A stretch of DNA of 20,667 nt. It comes from Desulfobacteraceae bacterium. Its GTDB lineage: Bacteria > Desulfobacterota > Desulfobacteria > Desulfobacterales > Desulfobacteraceae. Below are positions 7,357 to 14,076 of this stretch, piece by piece (the stretch's first letter is position 1; every line of letters begins with the position of its first letter). A model generated the notes under the pieces. The model worked only from the letters and a program-made list of their open reading frames with translations, was not told the DNA's origin and did no database searches. The translations under genes and the position numbers were made by a program. Location: the NCBI GenBank assembly GCA_003354055.1, contig PIVQ01000054.1, positions 1 through 20,667 on the forward strand, written 5' to 3'.

Positions 7357-7393
7357 TCCGTCAATCCATAACGTTTTGCCTATGGAGGTGAGC

Positions 7394-8164
7394 ATGATAA
7401 AAAATATGCTGGTGTCAATCGTTTTGCTTGTAATCCTTTCCGGCACTGCCTTTGGAAATAATTTAAATAAAATCCAATGGATCACGGAAGACTATCCGCC
7501 GTTCAACTATGTTGACGACGAGGGGGAACTCCGGGGATTTATGATCGATATCCTGATTGAAATCTGGAAAAAAGCCGGATTAAAGAAAACCAAAAAAAAC
7601 ATTGAGGTCATGCCGTGGGCCAGGGGCATGCTGATGCTTAAGAACGATGAGGCGACCTGCCTGTTCGGTATGGGAATCACCGAGGTCCGAAGGAACGCGT
7701 ATGTTTTTGTCGGAAGCATCCCGAACGTCAACCAGGGAATAATTGCAAAAAAATCAAAACACTATTCCTTTGATTCCATATCAGATATCAACAGCGGATT
7801 CGGGGAGTCAAAAATCGGGGTGGTCCGGGAAGATTATGGTCAAACCGTTTTTATACAGCAGGGCGGCAAGCCGAGGCTTCTTCATCAGGTTGCAACCGGC
7901 GAACTATTGGTTTTAATGTTGAAACTGGACCGGATTGACGCCATTGCATTCGGAGACATGCCTGCACATAAATTTATGAAAAAGGCGAGGATAGATTACG
8001 CAGACTATGAAATGGTCTATACGTTTTCCAAAGGATTTTCAGGGTATGCCTTTAACAAAAAAATCCATCCTGAAATTATCCAAAAACTGCAGCAGGCCTA
8101 TGATGAGCTATACGAGGACGGTACAGTCCTGCGTATTCGAGACTCCTATCTTGGCAATCAGTGA
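7394..8164 (+). CDS. Periplasmic solute-binding protein (SBP_bac_3 type), duplicate B
   Basis: The 256-residue protein starts at the ATG at 7394, placed by GGAGG at 7384-7388 and by match to duplicate A; a longer frame from 7307 overlaps the promoter. The signal peptide ends GTAFG near residue 21. The mature protein keeps ITEDYPPFNYVDDEG, PWARGM, IGVVREDYG and LQQAYDELYEDG. Differences from duplicate A are spread along the protein and include positions around the second lobe (RRNAY versus RKKKF; AFGDMP versus VYGDIP), so ligand range could have drifted. It is the first gene of an apparent three-gene unit with another binding protein 45 bp downstream and a hybrid histidine kinase. No permease is encoded. 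A receptor role is inferred. Confidence 0.85.
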   Translation: MIKNMLVSIVLLVILSGTAFGNNLNKIQWITEDYPPFNYVDDEGELRGFMIDILIEIWKKAGLKKTKKNIEVMPWARGMLMLKNDEATCLFGMGITEVRRNAYVFVGSIPNVNQGIIAKKSKHYSFDSISDINSGFGESKIGVVREDYGQTVFIQQGGKPRLLHQVATGELLVLMLKLDRIDAIAFGDMPAHKFMKKARIDYADYEMVYTFSKGFSGYAFNKKIHPEIIQKLQQAYDELYEDGTVLRIRDSYLGNQ

Positions 8165-8209
8165 TCTGGGGTATTTTCAACAACTTTTAAAACAATTGAG
8201 AGTTTGCCG

Positions 8210-9022
8210 ATGAACGATAGACCTGGATTTATTATGAAAAGTCTTAAATGGTGTTTGCCGGCCGTAGGTCTTTTGCTGCTGCAAGCTATGGTGTCGCCTG
8301 CTTTCGGGCAGCAGGACTACGAGCAACAGGCCGGCGGGCAACAGGCCGGCGGGCAACAGGCCGGCGGGCAACCAAAAACGATAGTGCTGTCTGCGATTTC
8401 AAACGAGCAGACCCATGAACTGGCCAAAGACGTTGTCCGTGCGGCCTATAAAAAAATCGGCTTTGCAGTTGAATTTAATGATGTGCCTGCCAGGCGTGCT
8501 CTGGAATGGGCAAACATAGGAATAACAGACGGAGACCTCGCCCGTATTGATGGAACCGAAAAAAAATTTACCAATTTAATTAAAATTTCAACACCGGTCA
8601 CAGAGTTTAAAGGGGTGGTCTTTACCAAACATATCAAAAAGGACATTTCGTCCTGGAAAGATTTGAAGGAGTTGAGTATCGGCATAATCGGCGGAATCCG
8701 ATACTCTGACATCGGCACAAAGGGCCTGAACCGAATTCTCGCTCAAGATATGCCCCATTTATTCAAACTGCTTTCAAAAGACCGCATAGATGTGGCCGTG
8801 GCCGTTCTTGATGCCGGTAGAATTGAGATACATAAAAATTTTAAAGGAGAACAGATCCATGTCATCGGTCACCCTATTTTTTCCGCGCCATTATTCCACT
8901 TTGTTCATAAAAAAAACAAAGCCCTGGTCCCGCAACTTGAGGCGGCTTTTCAGGAAATGATGAAAAATGGAGAAATAGAGTCAATCCGGAAAAAAGCACT
9001 CAGCGAGGCGCTCTCTCAATGA
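8210..9022 (+). CDS. Solute-binding-like periplasmic protein with QQAGG linker, kinase partner
   Basis: The protein is about 270 residues. The start could be the ATG at 8210 or at 8234; both have weak ribosome sites (GAGAG or GGA). The second gives the most typical signal peptide, MKSLKWCLPAVGLLLL. After cleavage near SPAFG comes a Gln-Gly linker made by three exact 15-bp repeats, then a binding-protein domain starting TIVLSAISNEQTHELAKDVV. PARRALEWAN, the GDLARIDG segment and ELSIGIIGGIRYSDIG fit a diverged family-3 binding protein. It shares no close similarity with the two duplicated proteins. Its last codons overlap the kinase start by 4 nt (ATGA), so the two are translated together. This is the strongest sign that the protein presents its ligand to the kinase. 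Confidence 0.82.
   Translation: MNDRPGFIMKSLKWCLPAVGLLLLQAMVSPAFGQQDYEQQAGGQQAGGQQAGGQPKTIVLSAISNEQTHELAKDVVRAAYKKIGFAVEFNDVPARRALEWANIGITDGDLARIDGTEKKFTNLIKISTPVTEFKGVVFTKHIKKDISSWKDLKELSIGIIGGIRYSDIGTKGLNRILAQDMPHLFKLLSKDRIDVAVAVLDAGRIEIHKNFKGEQIHVIGHPIFSAPLFHFVHKKNKALVPQLEAAFQEMMKNGEIESIRKKALSEALSQ
8324..8368 (+). repeat. Three exact 15-bp tandem repeats encoding QQAGG
   Basis: CAACAGGCCGGCGGG occurs three times in a row and a fourth copy starts (CAAC). The unit length is a multiple of three, so gain or loss of a unit changes linker length by five residues without a frameshift. It falls just after the signal peptide of the kinase-linked binding protein. Confidence 0.9.
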
Positions 9023-11613
9023 AAAGCAGGATTGGATTCAAACTGGTAGTGGCACTCGTGCTTTTCAGCTCACTGATTACGATTATCACAACAGCGCTGC
9101 AGCTCTACTTCGACTATCGGGTGGATATAAAAAGAGTCAACAACTATGAGGCCCTGATCAGGGAGAGTTATCTTGAAAGTATTACCACAAGTGTCTGGTT
9201 ATTTGATGACAAACAGATTAAAACTCAGCTCAACGGTATACACCACCTGCCGGATATGGCACACATTCAAATTCAGTCAGCTGAAGGCACTGATTGGTCG
9301 GTTGGATCCATACCGTCTGAAAATAATCTGACCCAAACCTTTTCCATGTTGTACGAACACAAAGGAAAGATGGTCAACATAGGCACGCTGACCGTGGTTA
9401 TGAGCCTTGAACAAATTTACGCACGGTTATTTAAAAAAGCCTTTACCATTTTGCTCAGCAATGCCGTTAAAATATTTCTCGTGTCCGGATTCATCCTGAT
9501 GATATTTCAATATTTGCTTACCAGACACCTGAATTCCCTTTCCCGCTGGCTTAAAGACCTTGATATCGGCAGGTCATTTGACAAATTTCATCTGGATCGG
9601 ACCCTCAAAATGTCAAGAAAACCAGATGAATTAGATGAAGTTGTCATTGCAATAAACGAAATGCAGGACAATTTAAAAACCTACCTTAATGATTTAATCA
9701 AAAATGAAAAAAATTATCGTACCATTTTTGAAAACGCAGTTGAAGGTGTTTCCCAGAGCACCCCGGAAGGGCAGTTTATAACTGTCAACCCGGCCTTTGC
9801 CAAAATTCTCGGTTATGAGTCCCCTGAAGAACTCATCGATAAAATTTCCGATATTGCAACCCAACTGTACGTAGACCCGCAAGAGCGGACAAGGTATCAG
9901 GAACTTCTCAAAAAATCCGGAAAGGTAGAGAATTTTGAGTTCAAAGCGTTGTGTAAGAACGGGTCTCAGATCTGGGTTTCCAACAGCACCCGTGCGAATA
10001 CGGATCAAGATGGAAAGATTACCAGGTACGATGGCATGATAAAGGACATCACCGATCGAAAAAGAGCAGAGGATACCTTAAGGGAGAGGGAAGCGCAGAT
10101 GAGGACGTTGATTGATACCATTCCTGATCTTGTATGGCTGAAGGATCCGTATGGGGTCTATTTGTCCTGTAATTTAAAATTTGAGCGTCTTTATGGGGCC
10201 AAAGAATCCGATATTGCAGGAAAAACAGATTATGACTTTGTTGATAAAAAGCTGGCGGATTCTTTCCGGACGAATGATAAGGCTGCCATGGCTGCAGGCA
10301 CATCCAGCACTAACGAAGAAGAGGTGACCTATGCCGATGACGGTCACAGAGAACTGCTGGAAACGGTAAAAACGCCAATGTACAATAACGAGAACGAGCT
10401 TATCGGTGTGTTGGGCGTTGCGCGCGACATTACCGAGCGCAAAAGAACAGAAGAAGAAAAAGCAAACCTGATAACCCAACTTCAGCAGGCCCAGAAAATG
10501 GAAACCATCGGCACCCTTGCGGGCGGCATTGCCCATGATTTTAACAATATTCTATATCCCCTTATCGGATTTGCTGAAATGCTTCAGGAAGATCTTCCCC
10601 AGGACAGTCCGGAACAGGACAATGTTACTGAAGTTCTCCATGCCGCATTAAGGGCAAAAGATCTTGTCAAACAGATTCTTACATTCAGCCGTAAAAGTGA
10701 TTTTGAGCTCAAACCTGTCAAGCTTCAAGCCATACTTGAAGAAGCGCTTAAACTGCTGAAATCCTCAATCCCCGCAACCATCGAATTCCAAACAGATATC
10801 GATGCTGATTGCGGCCTTACGGTTGCGGATCCCACCCAGATTCATCAGATTATTATGAATCTTGCCACAAATGCCCATCATGCTATGCAGGAAACAGGCG
10901 GCCGGTTAAGCGTCACTCTTAAACAGACCAAAATTGATGCCGCGCCTTCGAACTTTTCAGAGCTGCTCCCCGGCAAATATGCCCTGTTGAAAATTGCCGA
11001 TACGGGAACAGGCATTAAAAAAGATGTACTGGATAAGATTTTCGAGCCGTATTTCACCACAAAGGAGACAGGCAAAGGAACCGGACTGGGGCTTTCCGTG
11101 GTCCAGGGGATTGTTAAAAGTTGTCATGGTGACATCCATGTTTATAGTGAACCGGACAAAGGCACACAAGTTCATGTACTCCTTCCGATTATGAAAAAAA
11201 TGACTAAAGTTAATGATTCTGATCCATTTGAAGCCATACAGGGAGGTACCGAGAGAATTCTTCTTGTGGATGATGAAGACATGATCGTTAAAATGGAGAC
11301 GCAGGTACTTGAAAGACTCGGGTATCATGTAACACCCAAAACCTCCAGTGTTGAAGCGCTTAACGCATTTAAAGCAAATCCCGATATATTTGATTTGATT
11401 ATTTCAGATATGACCATGCCGAACATGACCGGTGTTCAGCTTGCCCGTGAAATCAAAGCGGTAAGAGCTGATATTCCGGTGATCATCTGTTCAGGTTTCA
11501 GTGATCAGATAAATGAGGGTACCAGCAAGGAACTCGGCATTCAGGGCTATATAATGAAACCTGTAATTAAAAAAGAGATAGCCAAGATTATTAAAGAGGT
11601 TTTAAATGAGTGA
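9019..11613 (+). CDS. Membrane-bound PAS-PAS hybrid sensor histidine kinase with receiver domain
   Basis: The protein is 864 residues. A membrane segment at about 8-30, an extracytoplasmic domain of about 110 residues and a second membrane segment (about 141-167) are followed by a HAMP-like linker. Two PAS domains (about 231-345 and 360-475) each end in a DIT-x-RKR-type coil. The dimerisation domain carries AGGIAHDFNN with the phosphoacceptor His506. The ATPase domain has the N-box MNLATNAHHAM (Asn614), DTGTGI (from Asp661) and GKGTGLGL (685-692). The C-terminal receiver (about 745-862) has the acidic pair Asp751/752, phosphoacceptor Asp797 in IISDMTMP, and Lys847. There is no HPt or output domain and no cognate regulator nearby, so the phosphate must go to an unlinked partner. 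It overlaps the upstream binding-protein gene by 4 nt; that protein is the likely ligand-sensing partner of the extracytoplasmic domain (inference). Confidence 0.92.
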   Translation: MKSRIGFKLVVALVLFSSLITIITTALQLYFDYRVDIKRVNNYEALIRESYLESITTSVWLFDDKQIKTQLNGIHHLPDMAHIQIQSAEGTDWSVGSIPSENNLTQTFSMLYEHKGKMVNIGTLTVVMSLEQIYARLFKKAFTILLSNAVKIFLVSGFILMIFQYLLTRHLNSLSRWLKDLDIGRSFDKFHLDRTLKMSRKPDELDEVVIAINEMQDNLKTYLNDLIKNEKNYRTIFENAVEGVSQSTPEGQFITVNPAFAKILGYESPEELIDKISDIATQLYVDPQERTRYQELLKKSGKVENFEFKALCKNGSQIWVSNSTRANTDQDGKITRYDGMIKDITDRKRAEDTLREREAQMRTLIDTIPDLVWLKDPYGVYLSCNLKFERLYGAKESDIAGKTDYDFVDKKLADSFRTNDKAAMAAGTSSTNEEEVTYADDGHRELLETVKTPMYNNENELIGVLGVARDITERKRTEEEKANLITQLQQAQKMETIGTLAGGIAHDFNNILYPLIGFAEMLQEDLPQDSPEQDNVTEVLHAALRAKDLVKQILTFSRKSDFELKPVKLQAILEEALKLLKSSIPATIEFQTDIDADCGLTVADPTQIHQIIMNLATNAHHAMQETGGRLSVTLKQTKIDAAPSNFSELLPGKYALLKIADTGTGIKKDVLDKIFEPYFTTKETGKGTGLGLSVVQGIVKSCHGDIHVYSEPDKGTQVHVLLPIMKKMTKVNDSDPFEAIQGGTERILLVDDEDMIVKMETQVLERLGYHVTPKTSSVEALNAFKANPDIFDLIISDMTMPNMTGVQLAREIKAVRADIPVIICSGFSDQINEGTSKELGIQGYIMKPVIKKEIAKIIKEVLNE

Positions 11614-11787
11614 TCCTATCCCGGTATTTTAGACACTCATAGCACCAGGAGTTAAGCCCACCTACTTTTACGACAGGATTTTCGGTACTCAAGAATTATC
11701 CCTGCTCGGACTATCGGACGAATCAATCCTTTTAGCCTTTCAACGCTTGTGGTAAATATAAGAAAAATTTAAATTCAGGGAATGATA

Positions 11788-12576
11788 ATGATTAAATCCA
11801 AAATAAAAATAAGATCCAAATATGTACCCGAAGGTATTAAGATTCTTTATGAAGACCGGGACATCATTATAATTGACAAAAGCTCTGGTCTTTTGAGTGT
11901 TAAAGCCAAGTACGAAAAAGAACAAACGGCTCATCAGTTATTGACAAATTACGTGAGAAAAGGGAGCTCAAAGGCAAAGGGCAACCTGTTTGTTGTTCAC
12001 CGTTTGGATCGTGAGACATCCGGCGTCATGATATTTACAAAAAGCTACGAACTTCGTGAGAAATTTGCGGCACAGTGGAAAGATGTGAAAAAAAAATACC
12101 TGGCAGTTGTCCAGGGTAATTTAGCAGAAAAAAGCGGTGTTATTGAATCTTATCTTGCTGAGAAAGACGATTATACGATGTTTTCTGTGAAACCCCCTGA
12201 AGAGGGGAAGCTGGCTCGAACCAGGTATCGAGTAATAAAAGAGTCCAGGGACTATAGTTTATTGGAAATAGATCTTTTGACAGGTAAGAAAAATCAGATC
12301 CGTGTTCACCTGTCCGAAAGTGGCCACCCAATTCTCGGCGATTTAAAATATAATGAAAACCCTCAGGGGCGTTTGGCCTTGCACGCACTCTCGATCAAGT
12401 TTAAACACCCGTTTAATAAAGAAGAAATGGTATTTGAAACTAAAATACCGGATTATTTTTCAAGTTGTTTTGAGATTCAGAATAAAGATGAGGACTTGCC
12501 CCGAAAGACGAAACCCTTCAAAGGTCCAAAAAAGCACAAAAAAAAGGGGAAAAAGAAAAAAACAGGAAAAAAATAA
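11788..12576 (+). CDS. RluA-family pseudouridine synthase
   Basis: This enzyme isomerises a uridine in rRNA or tRNA to pseudouridine. The ATG at 11788 is preferred because AGGGA (11777-11781) is 6 bp upstream; the ATG at 11782 is too close to it. The protein is 262 residues. The family signature HRLDRETSG at residues 71-79 contains the catalytic Asp74. LLTGKKNQIRVHLSESGHPILGD further on is the second RluA core motif. There is no N-terminal S4 domain, as in RluA itself rather than RluC or RluD. The last 25 or so residues are almost all Lys with Pro and Gly, likely a disordered RNA-binding tail. The target site cannot be told from sequence. It appears to be a single-gene unit; the 170 bp before it hold no clear promoter. 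Confidence 0.9.
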   Translation: MIKSKIKIRSKYVPEGIKILYEDRDIIIIDKSSGLLSVKAKYEKEQTAHQLLTNYVRKGSSKAKGNLFVVHRLDRETSGVMIFTKSYELREKFAAQWKDVKKKYLAVVQGNLAEKSGVIESYLAEKDDYTMFSVKPPEEGKLARTRYRVIKESRDYSLLEIDLLTGKKNQIRVHLSESGHPILGDLKYNENPQGRLALHALSIKFKHPFNKEEMVFETKIPDYFSSCFEIQNKDEDLPRKTKPFKGPKKHKKKGKKKKTGKK

Positions 12577-12621
12577 AGACGCATCAACGAAAATGCCGGC
12601 GATAAACAGCAGATGTTCAAA

Positions 12622-12654
12622 GTTCACGGTGGCGGCTACGCCGCCGCCGTGAAC
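12622..12654. other. Strong GC hairpin between convergent genes
   Basis: GTTCACGGTGGCGGC (12622-12636), loop TAC, GCCGCCGCCGTGAAC (12640-12654): a 15-bp stem with one mismatch or wobble. It follows the pseudouridine synthase by 45 bp. Neither side has a T-run, so it is not a standard intrinsic terminator. It may be a REP-like unit or a transcript-end stabiliser. Confidence 0.55.
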
Positions 12655-12680
12655 AAGTGCAGAACCTCATCCGGCCCCTT

Positions 12681-12738
12681 GTCCGGGCTGCAGTAATATT
12701 ACCAGACGAAAATCATATCAAATTACTGCAGCCCGGAC
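12681..12738. repeat. Perfect 17-bp inverted repeat; one arm is the 3' end of the DUF1127 gene
   Basis: GTCCGGGCTGCAGTAAT (12681-12697) and its exact reverse complement (12722-12738) are separated by 24 bp. The right arm contains the last codons and TAA stop of the DUF1127 gene. The left arm is therefore an inverted copy of that gene end. It could fold as a hairpin in the DUF1127 transcript. No T-run is present. Confidence 0.75.
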
Positions 12739-13004
12739 CTATCTTCCATATCATTTGATTCCGGTTGAAACATAAATTTCCAAAAGGTGTGTGCATTGCT
12801 TATCCGGACGGCATCGGCACGGCTCAGGCCGATATCGCTAAGCATCCGGTCTTCCATGGCGAGCAACAGGCGGTGATTATGTTTCATCCGGTCCCATTGT
12901 TTGTAACGGTTTGCAGACCGTTTGATAAGGCACCAGATCCGCCGAAGGGTGTTTGAAAATTGATAGTTTGTTTCGTTACATTTGCAGTCCTGTAAAATCG
13001 TCAT
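12723..13004 (-). CDS. DUF1127-domain small protein
   Basis: The protein is 93 residues. The ATG at 13004 has a textbook ribosome site, AAGGAGG (RC of 13011-13017), 6 bp upstream. Residues about 40-78 match the DUF1127 (YjiS-like) pattern: a charged helix, then LLLAMEDRMLSDIGLSRADA. The domain is usually near 45 residues; here it has a longer N-terminus with Cys and basic residues and a C-terminal tail. DUF1127 proteins are small and basic; I assign no function. The gene is divergent from a LysR-type regulator with 124 bp between, a common layout in which the regulator controls its neighbour. Its stop codon lies in an inverted repeat. Confidence 0.8.
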   Translation of the reverse strand: MTILQDCKCNETNYQFSNTLRRIWCLIKRSANRYKQWDRMKHNHRLLLAMEDRMLSDIGLSRADAVRISNAHTFWKFMFQPESNDMEDRSGLQ

Positions 13005-13026
13005 TTGAATCCTCCTTATAAATACA

Positions 13027-13042
13027 GTTACAAGCGGTTACA
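13027..13042. promoter_or_regulatory. Direct repeat GTTACA in the DUF1127/LysR divergent region
   Basis: GTTACA (13027-13032), AGCG, GTTACA (13037-13042). It lies about 25-40 bp upstream of the DUF1127 start codon. It is a possible regulator site; short repeats like this can occur by chance. Confidence 0.25.
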
Positions 13043-13064
13043 GAATGATGATAAAAAAAAAGTA

Positions 13065-13099
13065 TTGATCAATCAAACGAATTGTTCTTATACTAAGAA
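13065..13099 (+). promoter_or_regulatory. LysR promoter with overlapping palindrome (likely autoregulatory site)
   Basis: TTGATC (13065-13070), 18-bp spacer, TATACT (13089-13094). The palindrome TTCTTA-TAC-TAAGAA (13085-13099) covers the -10 box and contains the T-N11-A spacing typical of LysR boxes. Binding there would block LysR transcription, the usual autorepression in this family. Confidence 0.5.
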
Positions 13100-13128
13100 T
13101 GAAAATAATTGATAGATAGGATGGCCAT

Positions 13129-13998
13129 ATGATCACCAATATACCCATGGAGTTGTTAAGGACCTTTACTGCCATTGCTGACAGCGGCAACTTCAGCCGG
13201 GCGGCTGACATTGTGGGGCGGACCCAGTCTGCAGTGAGCATGCAGGTCAAACGGCTTGAAGAGGTCATTGAAAAACCTCTGCTGACAAGGGACTCCAGGA
13301 ATATCAAATTGACTGCAGACGGACGAACACTGCTGAACTATGCAAGAAAGATTCTTAAACTGAACGAAGAAGCCCTATCTGTGCTGAAACAACCCGAGTT
13401 AAGCGGCGGGGTCAGTATCGGGCTGCCGGATGATTATGCCACACGGTTTCTACCCGAAATTCTGGCCGGATTTTCACGTACACACCCGAAAGTCCAGGTC
13501 GAAGTGACCTGTGAACCCAGCAATAAGCTTTTAGAAAAAATGCAGCGGCGGGAACTGGATTTGGCCATGACCACTTCAGCCACGGCAGAGATTGAAAACT
13601 GCATACTGCTCAGACAGGACCCCACGGTCTGGGTGACTTCGGATCAGCATTGCCAGCATGAACACAAGCCGCTTCCTCTGGCTCTTTTCCCGGATGAGTG
13701 CTATTGCAAAAATTGGATCTTGTCCGCCCTGAAACAGGCTGGGATCGAATACCGGATCGCCTACACCAGCCCGAGTATGATGGGATTGACGGCTGCTATC
13801 TTAGCCGGTCTGGCTGTGACAGCCATCAGCCAGAGCATAGTCCCTCCGGGAATGCGTAAGCTCCACCCGGAAGAGGGTTTTCCCTCTCTGCCCAGTGCCG
13901 CCTTTCTGCTCAACCGCAATCCTGACTCAGACAACTGTGTGGTAAATTCCCTTGCTGAGCATATCAAGAAGGCCTTTTCCACCGGGATGAATCTGTGA
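13129..13998 (+). CDS. LysR-type transcriptional regulator (LrhA-like)
   Basis: The 289-residue protein starts at the ATG at 13129, with AGGA at 13118-13121. Residues 7-65 form the winged helix-turn-helix: MELLRTFTAIADSGNFSRAA then VGRTQSAVSMQVKRLEE, wording close to the LrhA/HexA branch. The rest is the ligand-binding domain, starting VSIGLPDDYATRFLPEIL. It ends with a compact second lobe including GLTAAILAGLAVTAISQSI. No ligand can be assigned. It is transcribed away from the DUF1127 gene and converges on the beta-oxidation operon. A relic of the same or a close paralogous gene lies at 2274-2340. Control of the DUF1127 gene is the first guess from layout. Confidence 0.9.
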   Translation: MITNIPMELLRTFTAIADSGNFSRAADIVGRTQSAVSMQVKRLEEVIEKPLLTRDSRNIKLTADGRTLLNYARKILKLNEEALSVLKQPELSGGVSIGLPDDYATRFLPEILAGFSRTHPKVQVEVTCEPSNKLLEKMQRRELDLAMTTSATAEIENCILLRQDPTVWVTSDQHCQHEHKPLPLALFPDECYCKNWILSALKQAGIEYRIAYTSPSMMGLTAAILAGLAVTAISQSIVPPGMRKLHPEEGFPSLPSAAFLLNRNPDSDNCVVNSLAEHIKKAFSTGMNL

Positions 13999-14032
13999 CA
14001 ATGGGGTCTGGCGATTGATATACCTCTGCCTT

Positions 14033-14062
14033 AAAAATTGCCGGGCCGAATACCGACCCGGC
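14033..14062 (-). terminator. Intrinsic terminator of the glycyl-radical/beta-oxidation operon
   Basis: Read on the minus strand, GCCGGGTCG, loop GTATT, CGGCCCGGC form a 9-bp stem with one G-U pair, followed directly by AATTTTTAA. It lies 15 bp after the operon's last stop codon. It also sits downstream of the convergent LysR gene. Confidence 0.85.
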
Positions 14063-14076
14063 CCAGCCAATGGTTT

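Noticed and set aside
7307..7393. N-terminal extension of duplicate B
   Set aside because: It overlaps the duplicated promoter, and the copy A gene starts at the position equal to 7394.
8324..8368. Tandem repeats as a CRISPR array
   Set aside because: Units are 15 bp, directly adjacent without spacers, and inside a coding frame. No other repeat-spacer pattern was seen in the window.
8177..8371. Minus-strand frame with PAGLL repeats
   Set aside because: It is only the antisense reading of the QQAGG tandem repeat.
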